DNA of 64,000 nucleotides from Nostoc cf. commune SO-36 (GTDB taxonomy: Bacteria; Cyanobacteriota; Cyanobacteriia; Cyanobacteriales; Nostocaceae). Where the stretch lies: assembly GCF_023734775.1 (NCBI RefSeq), contig NZ_AP025734.1, positions 164,653 through 228,652 on the forward strand, written 5' to 3'. The notes beneath the pieces were generated by a model, which did no database searches, was not told the DNA's origin, and saw nothing but the letters and a program-made list of their open reading frames with translations. This document shows, piece after piece, positions 15,631-24,803 of this stretch. Both the position numbers and the translations under genes were made by a program. How positions within the stretch are numbered: position 1 is the first letter of the stretch; every line of letters begins with the position of its first letter.

Positions 15631-15860
15631 CATTATAGGCAGAAACTCCTTAATGCAATTGTTGCTTGCCTAGCTTAAGTTTCTATTTTTAATAAGAAAG
15701 TAAGTAGCTATAACATGAAACACTTGATGGTTTAATGGTTTATTTTTTGCTAACTGTCAACATTAGCCAACTGGACAACCTATAAATCGCCATTTGGTCT
15801 AGCTGTTTCCAGATCAAGCCTTGTTAGATTAACTGCTAAGGCAATCAGCTTTGAGTACCT

Positions 15861-17885
15861 ATGGCTACCAAAACACTGACCAAACCTAAGCAAAGACAAA
15901 ATTCTCAAAATCGCTCATGGGAAAACCTGACAGATCGCCGCAAACTGCGCCATATCGAAAACACACTCTCTAAAGCGATCGCATCCTCAATTCAGGATGA
16001 TTCTATCCAGTCCCACGAAGACTTTAAAGCCTATGTAGAAAATTACAGCCAGGAATCAGGTAAAGCCCCCATCACAGTAGAACTCTGTGTAGGAGGTGGA
16101 GATGATGACGAGATTAAAGGCTATCGCTTTTACCTCACCAACGATCCCGATCACAGAACTAGTGGCAAGTACCTGATTAAAAACCTAGAAGGAATTACCA
16201 ACAAAGATGAAAACTACTTCACCCCTTCTAACATTGCTGAAATTTGCGGTTTTGCTGAAACAGAACTTGACGATCTCGATGATGAATTAGAAGATGATCT
16301 GCTCGATTTAGATGAACAAAATGAAGAAATAGATGATATAAATGACGAACTAGACGACCTATCAAATGACGATTTCAACACTAAACTTGACGACCTAGAT
16401 GACTTAGATGAAGAAAACGAGCCATCTGTTAGTCGTGTTAGCGCAGCCCACACTAAAACTCAAGTCAAAACTTCAACTAAAACCCAAAGTAAGTCTCAAC
16501 CCAAGGCACAAGCTAAAACTCAAGATAAAACTAACACCAATAAAACTGCTGCCAAAAACTCCAAATCCAGAGAGCCTCTAGATGAAACTTCGCGTTTAAG
16601 TGCCACAGCTGCCACCAATGGACGAGAAGTAAATGGGGTGAATTTAGCAGGACTAGCTGGACAATTGGGAACTCTGGGAATTGCGGTGGGACAAGGTGTT
16701 TTGGAACAGCTAGCAGCCGAAGCTGATGAAAAGCGGCTTGAACGAATTCTCAAAGAACTGCAACGGCAAAATGACCGTGTAGATAACATAGCCAGTCGCT
16801 TGCAAGAAGCAAAGCCGGACTCACCAGAGTCTCAAAACTCTCAAGATTCCCAAACTACATCTGAAGAATCAACCGCAGACAATCCACTGGCTGTAGCTGC
16901 TACCAAAATCGGCTCTAAAGTAGACAATATTGGTTCCAAGCTAGACCCTAAATACCAATCTCAACCATTTGAATTAGATAAAGATTCCAGCGTCAGCGAA
17001 CAGCTTGACCAAATTGAAGCCTACCTGAAAGTTCTCTCCAAGCGACTTGACCGTTTAGAAATGGTAATTAGCCGATTGGAAAAACAGATGGCAGCACCAC
17101 AAAATAATTCTACTGCTGTCGAGTCAGAAACTGATGCAGATATTGTCCAACCTAACTCTGTTAACCAACCACCAGCAGATGTTGACATTTTAGAACATCT
17201 CACGAAACGCCAAGCACAGCAACAACAAGCTGCCTGTGCTGATGCTTTAGTGGGGTTTGCCAAAGTAGCTGGTGAGTTATTTGACCAATCTCCCCAAGCA
17301 GGTATCGCCATTTCCAGTAACAAAACCTTATGGGTAGAAGCAGAAGACAAGCAGGTAGCGATCGCCTTAGAAAAGACCCAAGGTGAAACACTCTTTGCTG
17401 CTACTCGCACTCAGGGACAGTGGGCGATCGCTGAAGATAATCTCAGCCCTGATGAAAAGACTGGCATCTGCAAACTGCCACAGTCGAAAGAGGAATACGC
17501 TCTCAAAGCCAGCACCCAAGCATTAATTCAAAAATTTCAAGAACAACTACCTAACCGATTTAACAGCGACGATGAACCGACATTCACCTGGACTGAAAAG
17601 GGCAAAGTCAAGTACGAGTTTGAAGTAGTAAAACTGCCCAATGATACACGGCTACTTCAAGGATTTAACCCTAATCGTAACGATGAACAAGTGCTTGATG
17701 CCGTTTTAGTACCAGGGCAGCCCCCGGAGGTTTTGCAGTGCAGCATCCCCCTGCGTGAGATAGAAACGCTACTGGATAATCAGCAATCAACTCCTTCTAC
17801 CCAAGCCCAGACTGATAAAGATACTGCAAGGCAACGCCAGAAACAAACTCAAAGAAAAGCCAGCAAACCAGAAATGCAAGTTTAA
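15861..17885 (+). CDS. Large acidic coiled-coil protein of the conjugation cluster, 674 aa
   Basis: I do not recognise a named family. The N-terminus is basic (MATKTLTKPKQRQNSQNRSW), ~residues 30-130 form a globular domain, ~135-190 is an extremely Asp/Glu-rich segment (repeated LDDLDD), ~200-245 is a Lys/Gln/Thr-rich linker, and ~290-420 has several coiled coils (LEQLAAEADEKRLERILKEL; LKVLSKRLDRLEMVISRLEK). The C-terminal ~200 residues are again globular. No signal peptide or membrane segment. It lies 19 bp upstream of the pilin-like gene, at the head of the type IV secretion genes, so it may be a cytosolic conjugation factor. Confidence 0.6.
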   Translation: MATKTLTKPKQRQNSQNRSWENLTDRRKLRHIENTLSKAIASSIQDDSIQSHEDFKAYVENYSQESGKAPITVELCVGGGDDDEIKGYRFYLTNDPDHRTSGKYLIKNLEGITNKDENYFTPSNIAEICGFAETELDDLDDELEDDLLDLDEQNEEIDDINDELDDLSNDDFNTKLDDLDDLDEENEPSVSRVSAAHTKTQVKTSTKTQSKSQPKAQAKTQDKTNTNKTAAKNSKSREPLDETSRLSATAATNGREVNGVNLAGLAGQLGTLGIAVGQGVLEQLAAEADEKRLERILKELQRQNDRVDNIASRLQEAKPDSPESQNSQDSQTTSEESTADNPLAVAATKIGSKVDNIGSKLDPKYQSQPFELDKDSSVSEQLDQIEAYLKVLSKRLDRLEMVISRLEKQMAAPQNNSTAVESETDADIVQPNSVNQPPADVDILEHLTKRQAQQQQAACADALVGFAKVAGELFDQSPQAGIAISSNKTLWVEAEDKQVAIALEKTQGETLFAATRTQGQWAIAEDNLSPDEKTGICKLPQSKEEYALKASTQALIQKFQEQLPNRFNSDDEPTFTWTEKGKVKYEFEVVKLPNDTRLLQGFNPNRNDEQVLDAVLVPGQPPEVLQCSIPLREIETLLDNQQSTPSTQAQTDKDTARQRQKQTQRKASKPEMQV

Positions 17886-17904
17886 TTCTACCGAGAAGAG
17901 AAAA

Positions 17905-18540
17905 ATGAACAACACAAAATCTCACATTTCTCAGTTAAAACTTTTGTCATCTCGTAAATTTTCAACCAACTTGAGAAACCTGAAAATCAACCGCACTGAC
18001 TTACTTTTTATTTTACTATGTCTGGCGATTGGAATTTATTTGTTAGCTACCAAACCCATATTCGTCACTATTTTGGGATGTGCCACCATTGTTTTCTTGA
18101 GTATTGGGTACGTAATTCGGACAGTACCAATTCTAGAAAAGTATTTAGGTAGAAAAATTCGCTTTTGGCATATTGTTGCCGCCATTATAACTGTTACCGC
18201 TTTACTCGATACCTTTACAACTCCAGCCCAAGCTATTTTCTTAAGCGGGTTGGAAAGCTTCTTCAATAATCTAGCTCAACAAAGTTCCCAAGCAGGAGGC
18301 GGTTCTACTAGCACTTTGGATGCCAACGTTGTTGGTTTGACATTCAACCTAATCCGAGGTGCATTCTTGCTGCTGGTTGCTTCTGCTTCTCTATTTGCCT
18401 ATAACCAAGCACAGCAAGGTAACGACTGGCGACCAATTGTGACTCAAGTCGGTCTAGCGTTCTCCATCGTAATTGCCATTGATGTCATCACTTTTATATT
18501 TGTCGGTAATGGCACAGGAACAACATCAGCCATCAGGTAA
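17905..18540 (+). CDS. Membrane protein, candidate VirB2/TrbC-like pilin precursor, 211 aa
   Basis: Hydrophobic segments lie at about 33-50, 53-72, 87-105, 138-165 and 180-200. The third ends in TPAQA-IF, like a signal-peptidase Ala-x-Ala site; cleavage there would leave ~100 residues with two membrane helices and a short polar loop, the layout of VirB2/TrbC pilins. Its place between the acidic coiled-coil gene and the VirB4-like ATPase fits, since virB2 genes usually precede virB3-virB4. No sequence signature proves it, so the pilin role is inference. Ribosome site: GAGAAGAG before ATG 17905. Confidence 0.5.
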   Translation: MNNTKSHISQLKLLSSRKFSTNLRNLKINRTDLLFILLCLAIGIYLLATKPIFVTILGCATIVFLSIGYVIRTVPILEKYLGRKIRFWHIVAAIITVTALLDTFTTPAQAIFLSGLESFFNNLAQQSSQAGGGSTSTLDANVVGLTFNLIRGAFLLLVASASLFAYNQAQQGNDWRPIVTQVGLAFSIVIAIDVITFIFVGNGTGTTSAIR

Positions 18541-18549
18541 ACCCTCACT

Positions 18550-18600
18550 GGGAGCAGGGGATGCAGGGGGAGCAGGGGATGCAGGGGACGCAGGGGGGGA
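18550..18600. repeat. GGGAGCAGGGG minisatellite, left flank of the four-helix-bundle cassette
   Basis: Short tandem GC-rich repeats (GCAGGGGATGCAGGGGGA-like). The first word, GGGAGCAGGGG at 18550-18560, is exactly inverted at 19019-19029 on the other side of the gene. Confidence 0.75.
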
Positions 18601-19008
18601 TTAGTGATTTCTCAACCAAGGTGATGGATTATTAATCATATTCACCAGACCAGATAAAACTTGGTTGTAATTTGCATAAATTTCTCGTCCTACTTCTACA
18701 TTCATGTAGTTGCATTTGACAGCAAATTCAATCCAGGTTTGAGTTTCGGCAGCTTCTGCCTGTCTACGACACGCTGCGCGAACACAATCATTTAATTTAG
18801 CGATAAAAGCTGCTTCATAACGCCGTTTTCTCCATGCTTCTGCCATATTGGCACACACAGAACGCCATGATCTACGAATTTGAAAAGTTTTGGAATATCT
18901 CTCCTCGACAGGGAACTTCTTTGATAACTCAAAAATTTTCATTGCTGCTTCAAAGGCAATTTTATAAATTCCCAAATCTTTATGATCTTTGATTGCTTCT
19001 TTATTCAT
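18601..19008 (-). CDS. Four-helix-bundle protein (23S rRNA intervening-sequence protein family), 135 aa
   Basis: The sequence (DLGIYKIAFEAAMKIFELSK, RRSWRSVCANMAEAWRKRRY, AAFIAKLNDCVRAACRRQAE) follows the family pattern: dl-vy--a-----i---t--fp--E-y-l--Qirra--Si--NiaEg. Members form a pentameric four-helix bundle; some are encoded in 23S rRNA intervening sequences and a relative (Avd) assists diversity-generating retroelements. Here it stands alone, opposite to the secretion genes it interrupts, and is bordered on both sides by inverted GGGAGCAGGGG repeats, as if inserted as a cassette. I see no reverse transcriptase nearby. Start ATG 19008. Confidence 0.85.
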   Translation of the reverse strand: MNKEAIKDHKDLGIYKIAFEAAMKIFELSKKFPVEERYSKTFQIRRSWRSVCANMAEAWRKRRYEAAFIAKLNDCVRAACRRQAEAAETQTWIEFAVKCNYMNVEVGREIYANYNQVLSGLVNMINNPSPWLRNH

Positions 19009-19018
19009 TGTTTTGCCT

Positions 19019-19055
19019 CCCCTGCTCCCGAAGCCTCAAGAGCCTCCCCTGCTCT
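19019..19055. repeat. Inverted GC-rich repeat, right flank of the four-helix-bundle cassette
   Basis: CCCCTGCTCCC (19019-19029) and a second CCTCCCCTGCTCTC (from 19043) are reverse complements of the minisatellite on the left side. Together they frame a unit of about 480-500 bp. Confidence 0.7.
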
Positions 19056-19149
19056 CTTCACCATAATCTCACTTTTCGCGTTGCTCCCCCCTTACTTGTC
19101 ACTTCTTGCTTGACTGACTACTAATGCAGCATCAGAGAATTACACAAAT

Positions 19150-19260
19150 ATGGCACAAGACAATCAAGAATTCATCAAAGTCAACCGGATTCTGGGTAAA
19201 CAAGCCAGCATTGGGCCAATTCCGGCTGAACAGCTAGTTCCTTGGATTGCCATCATTGTA
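19150..19260 (+). pseudogene. VirB4/TraC-like ATPase gene, 5' fragment cut off by the IS
   Basis: ATG 19150 opens 37 codons (MAQDNQEFIKVNRILG ... PWIAIIV) that end exactly at the IS1634-like element. After removing the IS and one TTGTA copy, the frame continues without change into 21534 (VCYVLTNGLLSLGMGW), giving a 1115-aa protein whose N-terminus has two membrane helices. The fragment alone is useless, so the gene is disrupted unless the IS excises precisely. Confidence 0.85.
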
Positions 19261-21528
19261 CCCACATTCCGCACCCCCAGTGTCACTATCGGTTATTACG
19301 GAGGTAAATTCATGAAAAAAGAATAAAAAAATACATTTATCTATAAAAAAACAAATTTTAGATAGGAAAGTTGATTCAGATGTATTCTCAATAAGAAGCA
19401 ATAAATAATGAGGGTGGTTTCTAGAACAATAAATAATATAATTTTATGTTTCAACGATTAAGACTTTATCATAACTTATATTTCTCCAGAAATAAACTTA
19501 AAAACAGCATTAGAAATTAAGCTCATTAATTTTATTAATGAGTCAAATGATATGATTAAAGTATTAATAATATTGATAAATCAACTTATATATCTGTAGT
19601 AATTACGGCAAGCTTCGGGGAGGAATAAGAGAATGTACTTCATCTCAGATGTCAAATTATAAAAGTCTGTTTTTTGTTGAAAAGTAACAAGATGAACTGA
19701 TTGAAAACATTGAAATATCCACCGCATAGTTGGATTGTTGATGGCTTTGCCCAATTGATTTTTTACAGTATAGTTTAAGGATTTTAAAGCTGCTCTAATT
19801 TCTCTTTGTGCTAGAGTATAGACTAGCAGACATAACCCCATTATCATTGCCAATGCTTCTATTCTTTCTGGGCTTTTCAGAAAAATACTATCTGCTAAAA
19901 ATAAAGGATTTTTGAGAAAACTAAATCCTCTCTCACATGATTGTTGTGCTTTATATTCGGACAGCATTTTCTCACTACTCAGTTCAGTTTCTGACAAAAC
20001 ATTTGTCGCAATTATAAACCTTCCTGCACTTAATATTTCTTGGTCAATAACATCTTTATTTTCACTAACAGTTGCTAAGATTTGATAGTATTTTGATTGA
20101 TTTTCTTCTTTGACGTTAGGATCTTTTTCGATAACTTCGATATTTTCTACTTGATGATATTTAAATTCTTTACTTATTTTGGTTAATTCCTTTCTAGCAT
20201 CAGCAGCACAAGCAAATTTTTCTTGCGATAGGTTTTTTAACTTAGTTTGAGTATTAGTCAAAGCTTTTTCTATTTTCTTTGATAATTTCTTTAAGTCAGA
20301 TTTTTTTCTATCTTGGCTTTGTACGATTAACCATCTTTGTTCTATATCTCCATAAGTTATTTTCTTTTCGGCATAAGAATATCCTACTTTTTCACTTTTA
20401 ACAAATTCCGATTCTGCTAAACTCATCACTAAGTTTTTTGCTGATTTTATCGTCAAGGGTACTCTGGTTAACCATTTGAGACTCGACATTAACTTGATAT
20501 TTGATTCTGTATATAATGCGCTATCTGCTACTATTAAACTATCAACTTGTATTCTTTTCTGATATTCAACTGCTATTTCTCCAAACTTTTTAGAATCAAC
20601 TTCATTCCCTGATACTGCTTTTATATATATTGGTATATCTCCATCTCCTGAACATACTAATTGTGTAATAAATTGTTTTAAATCTGGACGATGATCTCTT
20701 GAATAACCGTAGGTCAGCTTTATCGCTTGAGGTGATTGACTCTCTTTATTTTCTTTTTCTAATGAACCTGATTCTTTTTGATTTTCAAATATCACTGATG
20801 GTAAACTATTTTCATATTCTCCATCTACATGAAATGATGTTGAATCCAAGTGTGATGATGAGAGTGATATCTGATATATTTCTACTGCATTTAAACTGAC
20901 GGCTAAAAATACTGTATCTAGTCCTTTTATAAATAATTTATCTAATACTCTCCCCAATTTATCATCATTGAGATATTCTGCTTTTACTCCTACACCAATT
21001 AAATGTTCACAAGCAATTAATTCAAAGAATTTTGGAAACATATATAACGGCTGTGACATCATACTTAAGCCGTTTAAAATCATCGCCTTTACTACCTGAC
21101 CTGCACTAACTTTTTCTCCTGGCTCTGACCCTAGTAAATTATTAATTATTTCTACAATCCCAATTGAATCTACTATTCCTGCTACTATCCCTAAATGGTC
21201 AATCTTCTTCAATTCAAGGTCTTTGGTACTAAACATGGCAACAGAAACTCCATCAAAGTATCTGTTGAAATTTTCTCATTTTTCTGTTGATTCAAACCGG
21301 TTTTTTGTCTTTTTATAGTCAATGATTTTGAACCAAGTTTTCCATCAAAATAACCTAAGAACCAAAATTTTGTACAAAGTCCAAGTTTTTTGACTATATA
21401 TCTAAGTTAATAGTAATAATTCCTATTTAGAGCCAATAAATTCTAGTCAATTCTCCCACTAATTAGTTCCTATGTACTAAATACATCCGTTTCCTTGGGG
21501 TGTCACAGTTGTGGGTGCGGAATGTGGG
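19261..21528 (-). mobile_element. Complete IS1634-like element, copy B, 2268 bp, inserted in the VirB4-like gene
   Basis: Ends: CCCACATTCCGCACCC at 19261 and its inverse ending at 21528; the inner parts (CAGTGTCAC / AACTGTGACACC) are imperfectly inverted. TTGTA occurs at 19256-19260 and 21529-21533 as a 5-bp target duplication. It holds one transposase gene (minus strand), with ~320 bp of non-coding AT-rich sequence beyond its stop and ~290 bp before its start. Copy A at 1-1055 is the same element. Confidence 0.9.
19581..21236 (-). CDS. IS1634-family transposase, 551 aa
   Basis: Full-length transposase of the DDE/RNase H type. The N-terminal ~100 residues (LGIVAGIVDSIGIVEIINNL) match the domain fronting IS1634-like transposases. 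Likely catalytic residues: the Asp in HLDSTSFHVDG (~130), the Asp in LIVADSALYTES (~240) and the Glu in QQSCERGFSFLKNPLF (~445), the last being a Y/R-x-E-x-x-F/K-type signature. No frameshift or stop is seen, so this copy should be active. The start ATG 21236 is shared with copy A. The gene runs against the secretion operon. Confidence 0.9.
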   Translation of the reverse strand: MFSTKDLELKKIDHLGIVAGIVDSIGIVEIINNLLGSEPGEKVSAGQVVKAMILNGLSMMSQPLYMFPKFFELIACEHLIGVGVKAEYLNDDKLGRVLDKLFIKGLDTVFLAVSLNAVEIYQISLSSSHLDSTSFHVDGEYENSLPSVIFENQKESGSLEKENKESQSPQAIKLTYGYSRDHRPDLKQFITQLVCSGDGDIPIYIKAVSGNEVDSKKFGEIAVEYQKRIQVDSLIVADSALYTESNIKLMSSLKWLTRVPLTIKSAKNLVMSLAESEFVKSEKVGYSYAEKKITYGDIEQRWLIVQSQDRKKSDLKKLSKKIEKALTNTQTKLKNLSQEKFACAADARKELTKISKEFKYHQVENIEVIEKDPNVKEENQSKYYQILATVSENKDVIDQEILSAGRFIIATNVLSETELSSEKMLSEYKAQQSCERGFSFLKNPLFLADSIFLKSPERIEALAMIMGLCLLVYTLAQREIRAALKSLNYTVKNQLGKAINNPTMRWIFQCFQSVHLVTFQQKTDFYNLTSEMKYILLFLPEACRNYYRYIS

Positions 21529-24500
21529 TTGTAGTTTGCTATGTTCTCACCAATGGTTTACTCAGTTTGGGTATGGGTTGGTTCTTTGCCACCTCATTCT
21601 GGCTAATTGTCAGTTGGTGGATTCTTACAGGCAAACAGCCTCATCAGTTTTTAGATCGATGGCGTAATCCACCGGGAACAGAGTGGTGCAATAGTAACAG
21701 CATTTACATCTCACCGATTCCCGAATATCGACCCTGGTGGGTGCGTCGGCGTTACGCAGACTCGCAAATGCAAATCCGATTCAAGCCGCTGATTGTACCG
21801 AATCAATATGGAGGCAAAAGTAAGTTCATGCCCTTCCAAAACGAAGTAAATATCTGCTGTATTGCAGAAATTAAGAAGAACGATCGTGAAGTGGCTGCCC
21901 TGTTATTGGATAAAGGCAACTCTCAGTATCAACTCGTGTTTGGGTTTCGCATCGCTGGATTGCATGACATACTCCATGAAAATGAGGTCAGCGAATTTGC
22001 CCACTCTATCGAAGAGGGTTTGAAAGAACTACCCCCCGGTGAAAAAATTACTTTTTGTACAGGCTGTTATAGTGATGATACTGAGTCATATCCCCTACGC
22101 ACAGGCTCTGCTAAGGGAGTACCTCACAAACGCCAAACCCCACTTACTGCCTTAGCAGACGATTGCCACCTAAAACCAGTTTCTGTACTGTTGCGTAACG
22201 AGCAATTGCGGGTGGGACAACTCAAGGAAGCAGGTTCTCGCCAAATCTGGAACCAAATCGCCTTCTGTACTTGGACGAGCGATGATGAAGCTGGTTCACA
22301 GCACAAGGATTTTGTGGGTGGACTGATTGAAAAATGCAGAAAATTCGGTTCTTGGGCAGTTGAACAAATTACAGGAAACAAACGCATTTACCAAGAGGAG
22401 TTTTTCAAAAAGCTATTACTGCAAGGGTTTCAGCAAGGATTTATCCAGTGGGAATTACTGCTCAATACCAAAATTGGCTTAGAAGTAACACCTTGCAGTG
22501 CTACAGATTTGTGGCAGTGGCTTTGGAATCGATTTAATGAGGGTACAGCACCCCCTATTCCCCAAGTTATTACACTGAAGGAAACTGAGACGGGACTGGA
22601 GTTAACAGAAACCCTAACCACCGACAAGCACATTTGTACATTATTGATTGAAGGACAACAGGGACGTTCTGCTTGTCCCGAACATCGGGGAGATAATGAC
22701 CGAGTTTACCTGAGAGGTAAAAGCAAGGTTTGTGGAGTCATGGTCGTAGCAGATCCCCCCGTTGGTTGGTCTAATGCCCAAGACCAGCTAAAGTGGGTGT
22801 GGAAAATCCTTGCTTCCAGCTACGTCCACGATACAGAAGCTTGGGTTGAAATTAGCCGCAGCAATGACTTCTTAATCCAAGACAACCTGGCGCGTCAGGC
22901 AAAACAATCCAAAACAGCCCGTACTTTAGCCATCACCAAAGGACAGGGACGGGACGTTGGAGCGGAAATCAAACAGGAGGAATCCTTTGAAGCCCAGCGA
23001 CGACTTTACGAAGGCACGAAAGCCTTGCATTGTGCGCCTGTATTTCTAGTTTACCGCCACAGTGCCCAAGAGTTAACCCACGCTTGCAACTTGCTGGCTA
23101 ACAGTTTTGAGACTGCCAAAGTAATTCGAGAGCGTAATATTGCTTGGGAAATTTGGCTGCAAACCCTGCCGATTACCTGCAAATGGTTACTGCATGGAGG
23201 CAATCTCAGCGAACGCAGAATAACTTTAGATACCCATACTGTAGCCGGGATTATGCCCCTAACTGTCCCCAAGGACATTGATAAACAAGGTGTGGAATTC
23301 CTTACCAGTCGTGGTGGCAAGCCTATTTATGTTGACTTATTTCATCAGCAGATTGGACGCGCTCTGATTACAGGTACTTCCGGCTCAGGAAAGAGCGTTT
23401 TGGGATGGCGCTTTGCTTTAGAGGCATTAGCGAACAATATTCCCGTTGTTGGTATGGATATCTCTGCGAATGGCAATAGCACCTTCAAAACGGCGATTGA
23501 GCTTTTGGGCGAACAAGGAGCATATTACGATATTTCCAGTGGCAGCAGTAACCTACTGGAACCGCCAGATTTGCGACGATTCGACAAGTCAGAACGGGAA
23601 CGGCGTATGGAATCTTGGAAGGACTTTATTCGCAAAGCATTAACTGCGATCGCAATGGGTAAAGTCACAAACCCCCATCTAGCTCAACGGGTTGATGCCT
23701 TGCTAGTCAAAGCTTTGGACGTATTTCTAAAAGACCCAGAAATTATTACTCGTTACAACCAAGCCTTTGAGATGGGCTGGCTTTCACCAGAATGGCAGCA
23801 GATACCCACGCTACCAGATTTCGTCAAATTCTGCACTAGAGAGCGCCTTAATCTCAGATCCTTTGAAGAAATTGACCGACAGGCACTCAACCAAATCCAA
23901 AATCAGGTTAGTGCTTTACTCGCATCTAGGTTAGGGAAAGCGATCGCTCGTCCCAGTACTTTTTCCCCTGAACCTGCTGTTAAATTCTTTGCCCTGAGCG
24001 GATTGAGTAACGAACAGGATGCTTACTTAATGGCAATTAACGCCCATACTGCCTGTATCCGTAATGCCCTATCCCATCCCAAGAGTTTGTTTATTGGCGA
24101 TGAGCTTTCCGTATTGTTACGTAAAGATGGCTTTGCCCAGATTATAGGTGAAACCTGTGCCACGGGAAGGAAAGAAGGCATTGCTGTTCTACTGCTGTCC
24201 CAAGACCCGGATACCATTTGCGAATGTTCGACAGGCGCTCAAATTATGCAGAACATGACCTATCGGATTACCGGACGTATTACCAGTAGCGGTGTTGCTT
24301 CTTTCCAACGGTATCTGGGCTATCCCGTCAATATTATCAGTCAGAATGCCACTGAAACATTTTTGCCCCGTACCAGCGACCTTTATTCCTGTTGGCTAGT
24401 AGAAACAGGTGGTAGATTCTGGCGTACTCGCTTTTACCCTGGCGAAATGATGTTGGCCAGTGTTGCCAATAACCAGGATGAACGGGAAGCACGAGAGCGG

Positions 24501-24770
24501 GTGATGGCTCAGTATCCAAATACCCCCAAAGGCAATCTGCTAGGACTGAGAGCGTTTACCGATGCTTACATTCCTGCTTTGAAGGAAAACAGAGGGTTTC
24601 AGCATATTGGTCAAGAAATACATCAAACCCCAGCATTGCGCGATTGGCTACACCCCGCCATAAGTCCTGGGGACAGGGTACACCAACGCGGAGCATCTCT
24701 GCAAGGAGAAGGCGATCGCCAAGAGAGTAACGATGACCAACAGGCTCAAGAACGCCTGATTGCAAGTTGA
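21495..24770 (+). CDS. VirB4/TraC-like conjugation ATPase (5' end replaced by IS sequence)
   Basis: This ATPase energises pilus assembly and DNA transfer at the inner membrane. Walker A is GTSGSGKSVLGWRF (~residue 627 of this ORF) and Walker B/DE lies in SLFIGDELSVLL, followed by an SQDP stretch typical of VirB4/TraC. The first 13 codons (TTG 21495 to 21533) are IS end plus target duplication; native coding starts at VCYVLTNG. The real start is at 19150, 2.3 kb upstream across the IS. A hydrophobic N-terminal region (LLSLGMGWFFATSFWLIVSW) suggests a fused VirB3-like membrane part, seen in several VirB4 proteins. An IS-internal TTG or promoter might still allow expression. Length ~1078 native aa plus the 37-codon fragment. 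Confidence 0.85.
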   Translation: MGCHSCGCGMWVVVCYVLTNGLLSLGMGWFFATSFWLIVSWWILTGKQPHQFLDRWRNPPGTEWCNSNSIYISPIPEYRPWWVRRRYADSQMQIRFKPLIVPNQYGGKSKFMPFQNEVNICCIAEIKKNDREVAALLLDKGNSQYQLVFGFRIAGLHDILHENEVSEFAHSIEEGLKELPPGEKITFCTGCYSDDTESYPLRTGSAKGVPHKRQTPLTALADDCHLKPVSVLLRNEQLRVGQLKEAGSRQIWNQIAFCTWTSDDEAGSQHKDFVGGLIEKCRKFGSWAVEQITGNKRIYQEEFFKKLLLQGFQQGFIQWELLLNTKIGLEVTPCSATDLWQWLWNRFNEGTAPPIPQVITLKETETGLELTETLTTDKHICTLLIEGQQGRSACPEHRGDNDRVYLRGKSKVCGVMVVADPPVGWSNAQDQLKWVWKILASSYVHDTEAWVEISRSNDFLIQDNLARQAKQSKTARTLAITKGQGRDVGAEIKQEESFEAQRRLYEGTKALHCAPVFLVYRHSAQELTHACNLLANSFETAKVIRERNIAWEIWLQTLPITCKWLLHGGNLSERRITLDTHTVAGIMPLTVPKDIDKQGVEFLTSRGGKPIYVDLFHQQIGRALITGTSGSGKSVLGWRFALEALANNIPVVGMDISANGNSTFKTAIELLGEQGAYYDISSGSSNLLEPPDLRRFDKSERERRMESWKDFIRKALTAIAMGKVTNPHLAQRVDALLVKALDVFLKDPEIITRYNQAFEMGWLSPEWQQIPTLPDFVKFCTRERLNLRSFEEIDRQALNQIQNQVSALLASRLGKAIARPSTFSPEPAVKFFALSGLSNEQDAYLMAINAHTACIRNALSHPKSLFIGDELSVLLRKDGFAQIIGETCATGRKEGIAVLLLSQDPDTICECSTGAQIMQNMTYRITGRITSSGVASFQRYLGYPVNIISQNATETFLPRTSDLYSCWLVETGGRFWRTRFYPGEMMLASVANNQDEREARERVMAQYPNTPKGNLLGLRAFTDAYIPALKENRGFQHIGQEIHQTPALRDWLHPAISPGDRVHQRGASLQGEGDRQESNDDQQAQERLIAS

Positions 24771-24803
24771 TATATCTAAAAACTGCATTAAGGAGGGTAA
24801 ATC

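Noticed and set aside
16214..16453. Serine-rich minus-strand frame
   Set aside because: It is the antisense of the Asp-rich GAT/GAC repeats in the acidic coiled-coil gene.
18550..18600. CRISPR or iteron array
   Set aside because: Irregular GC-rich minisatellite words without spacers, mirrored beyond the next gene; explained as a cassette flank.
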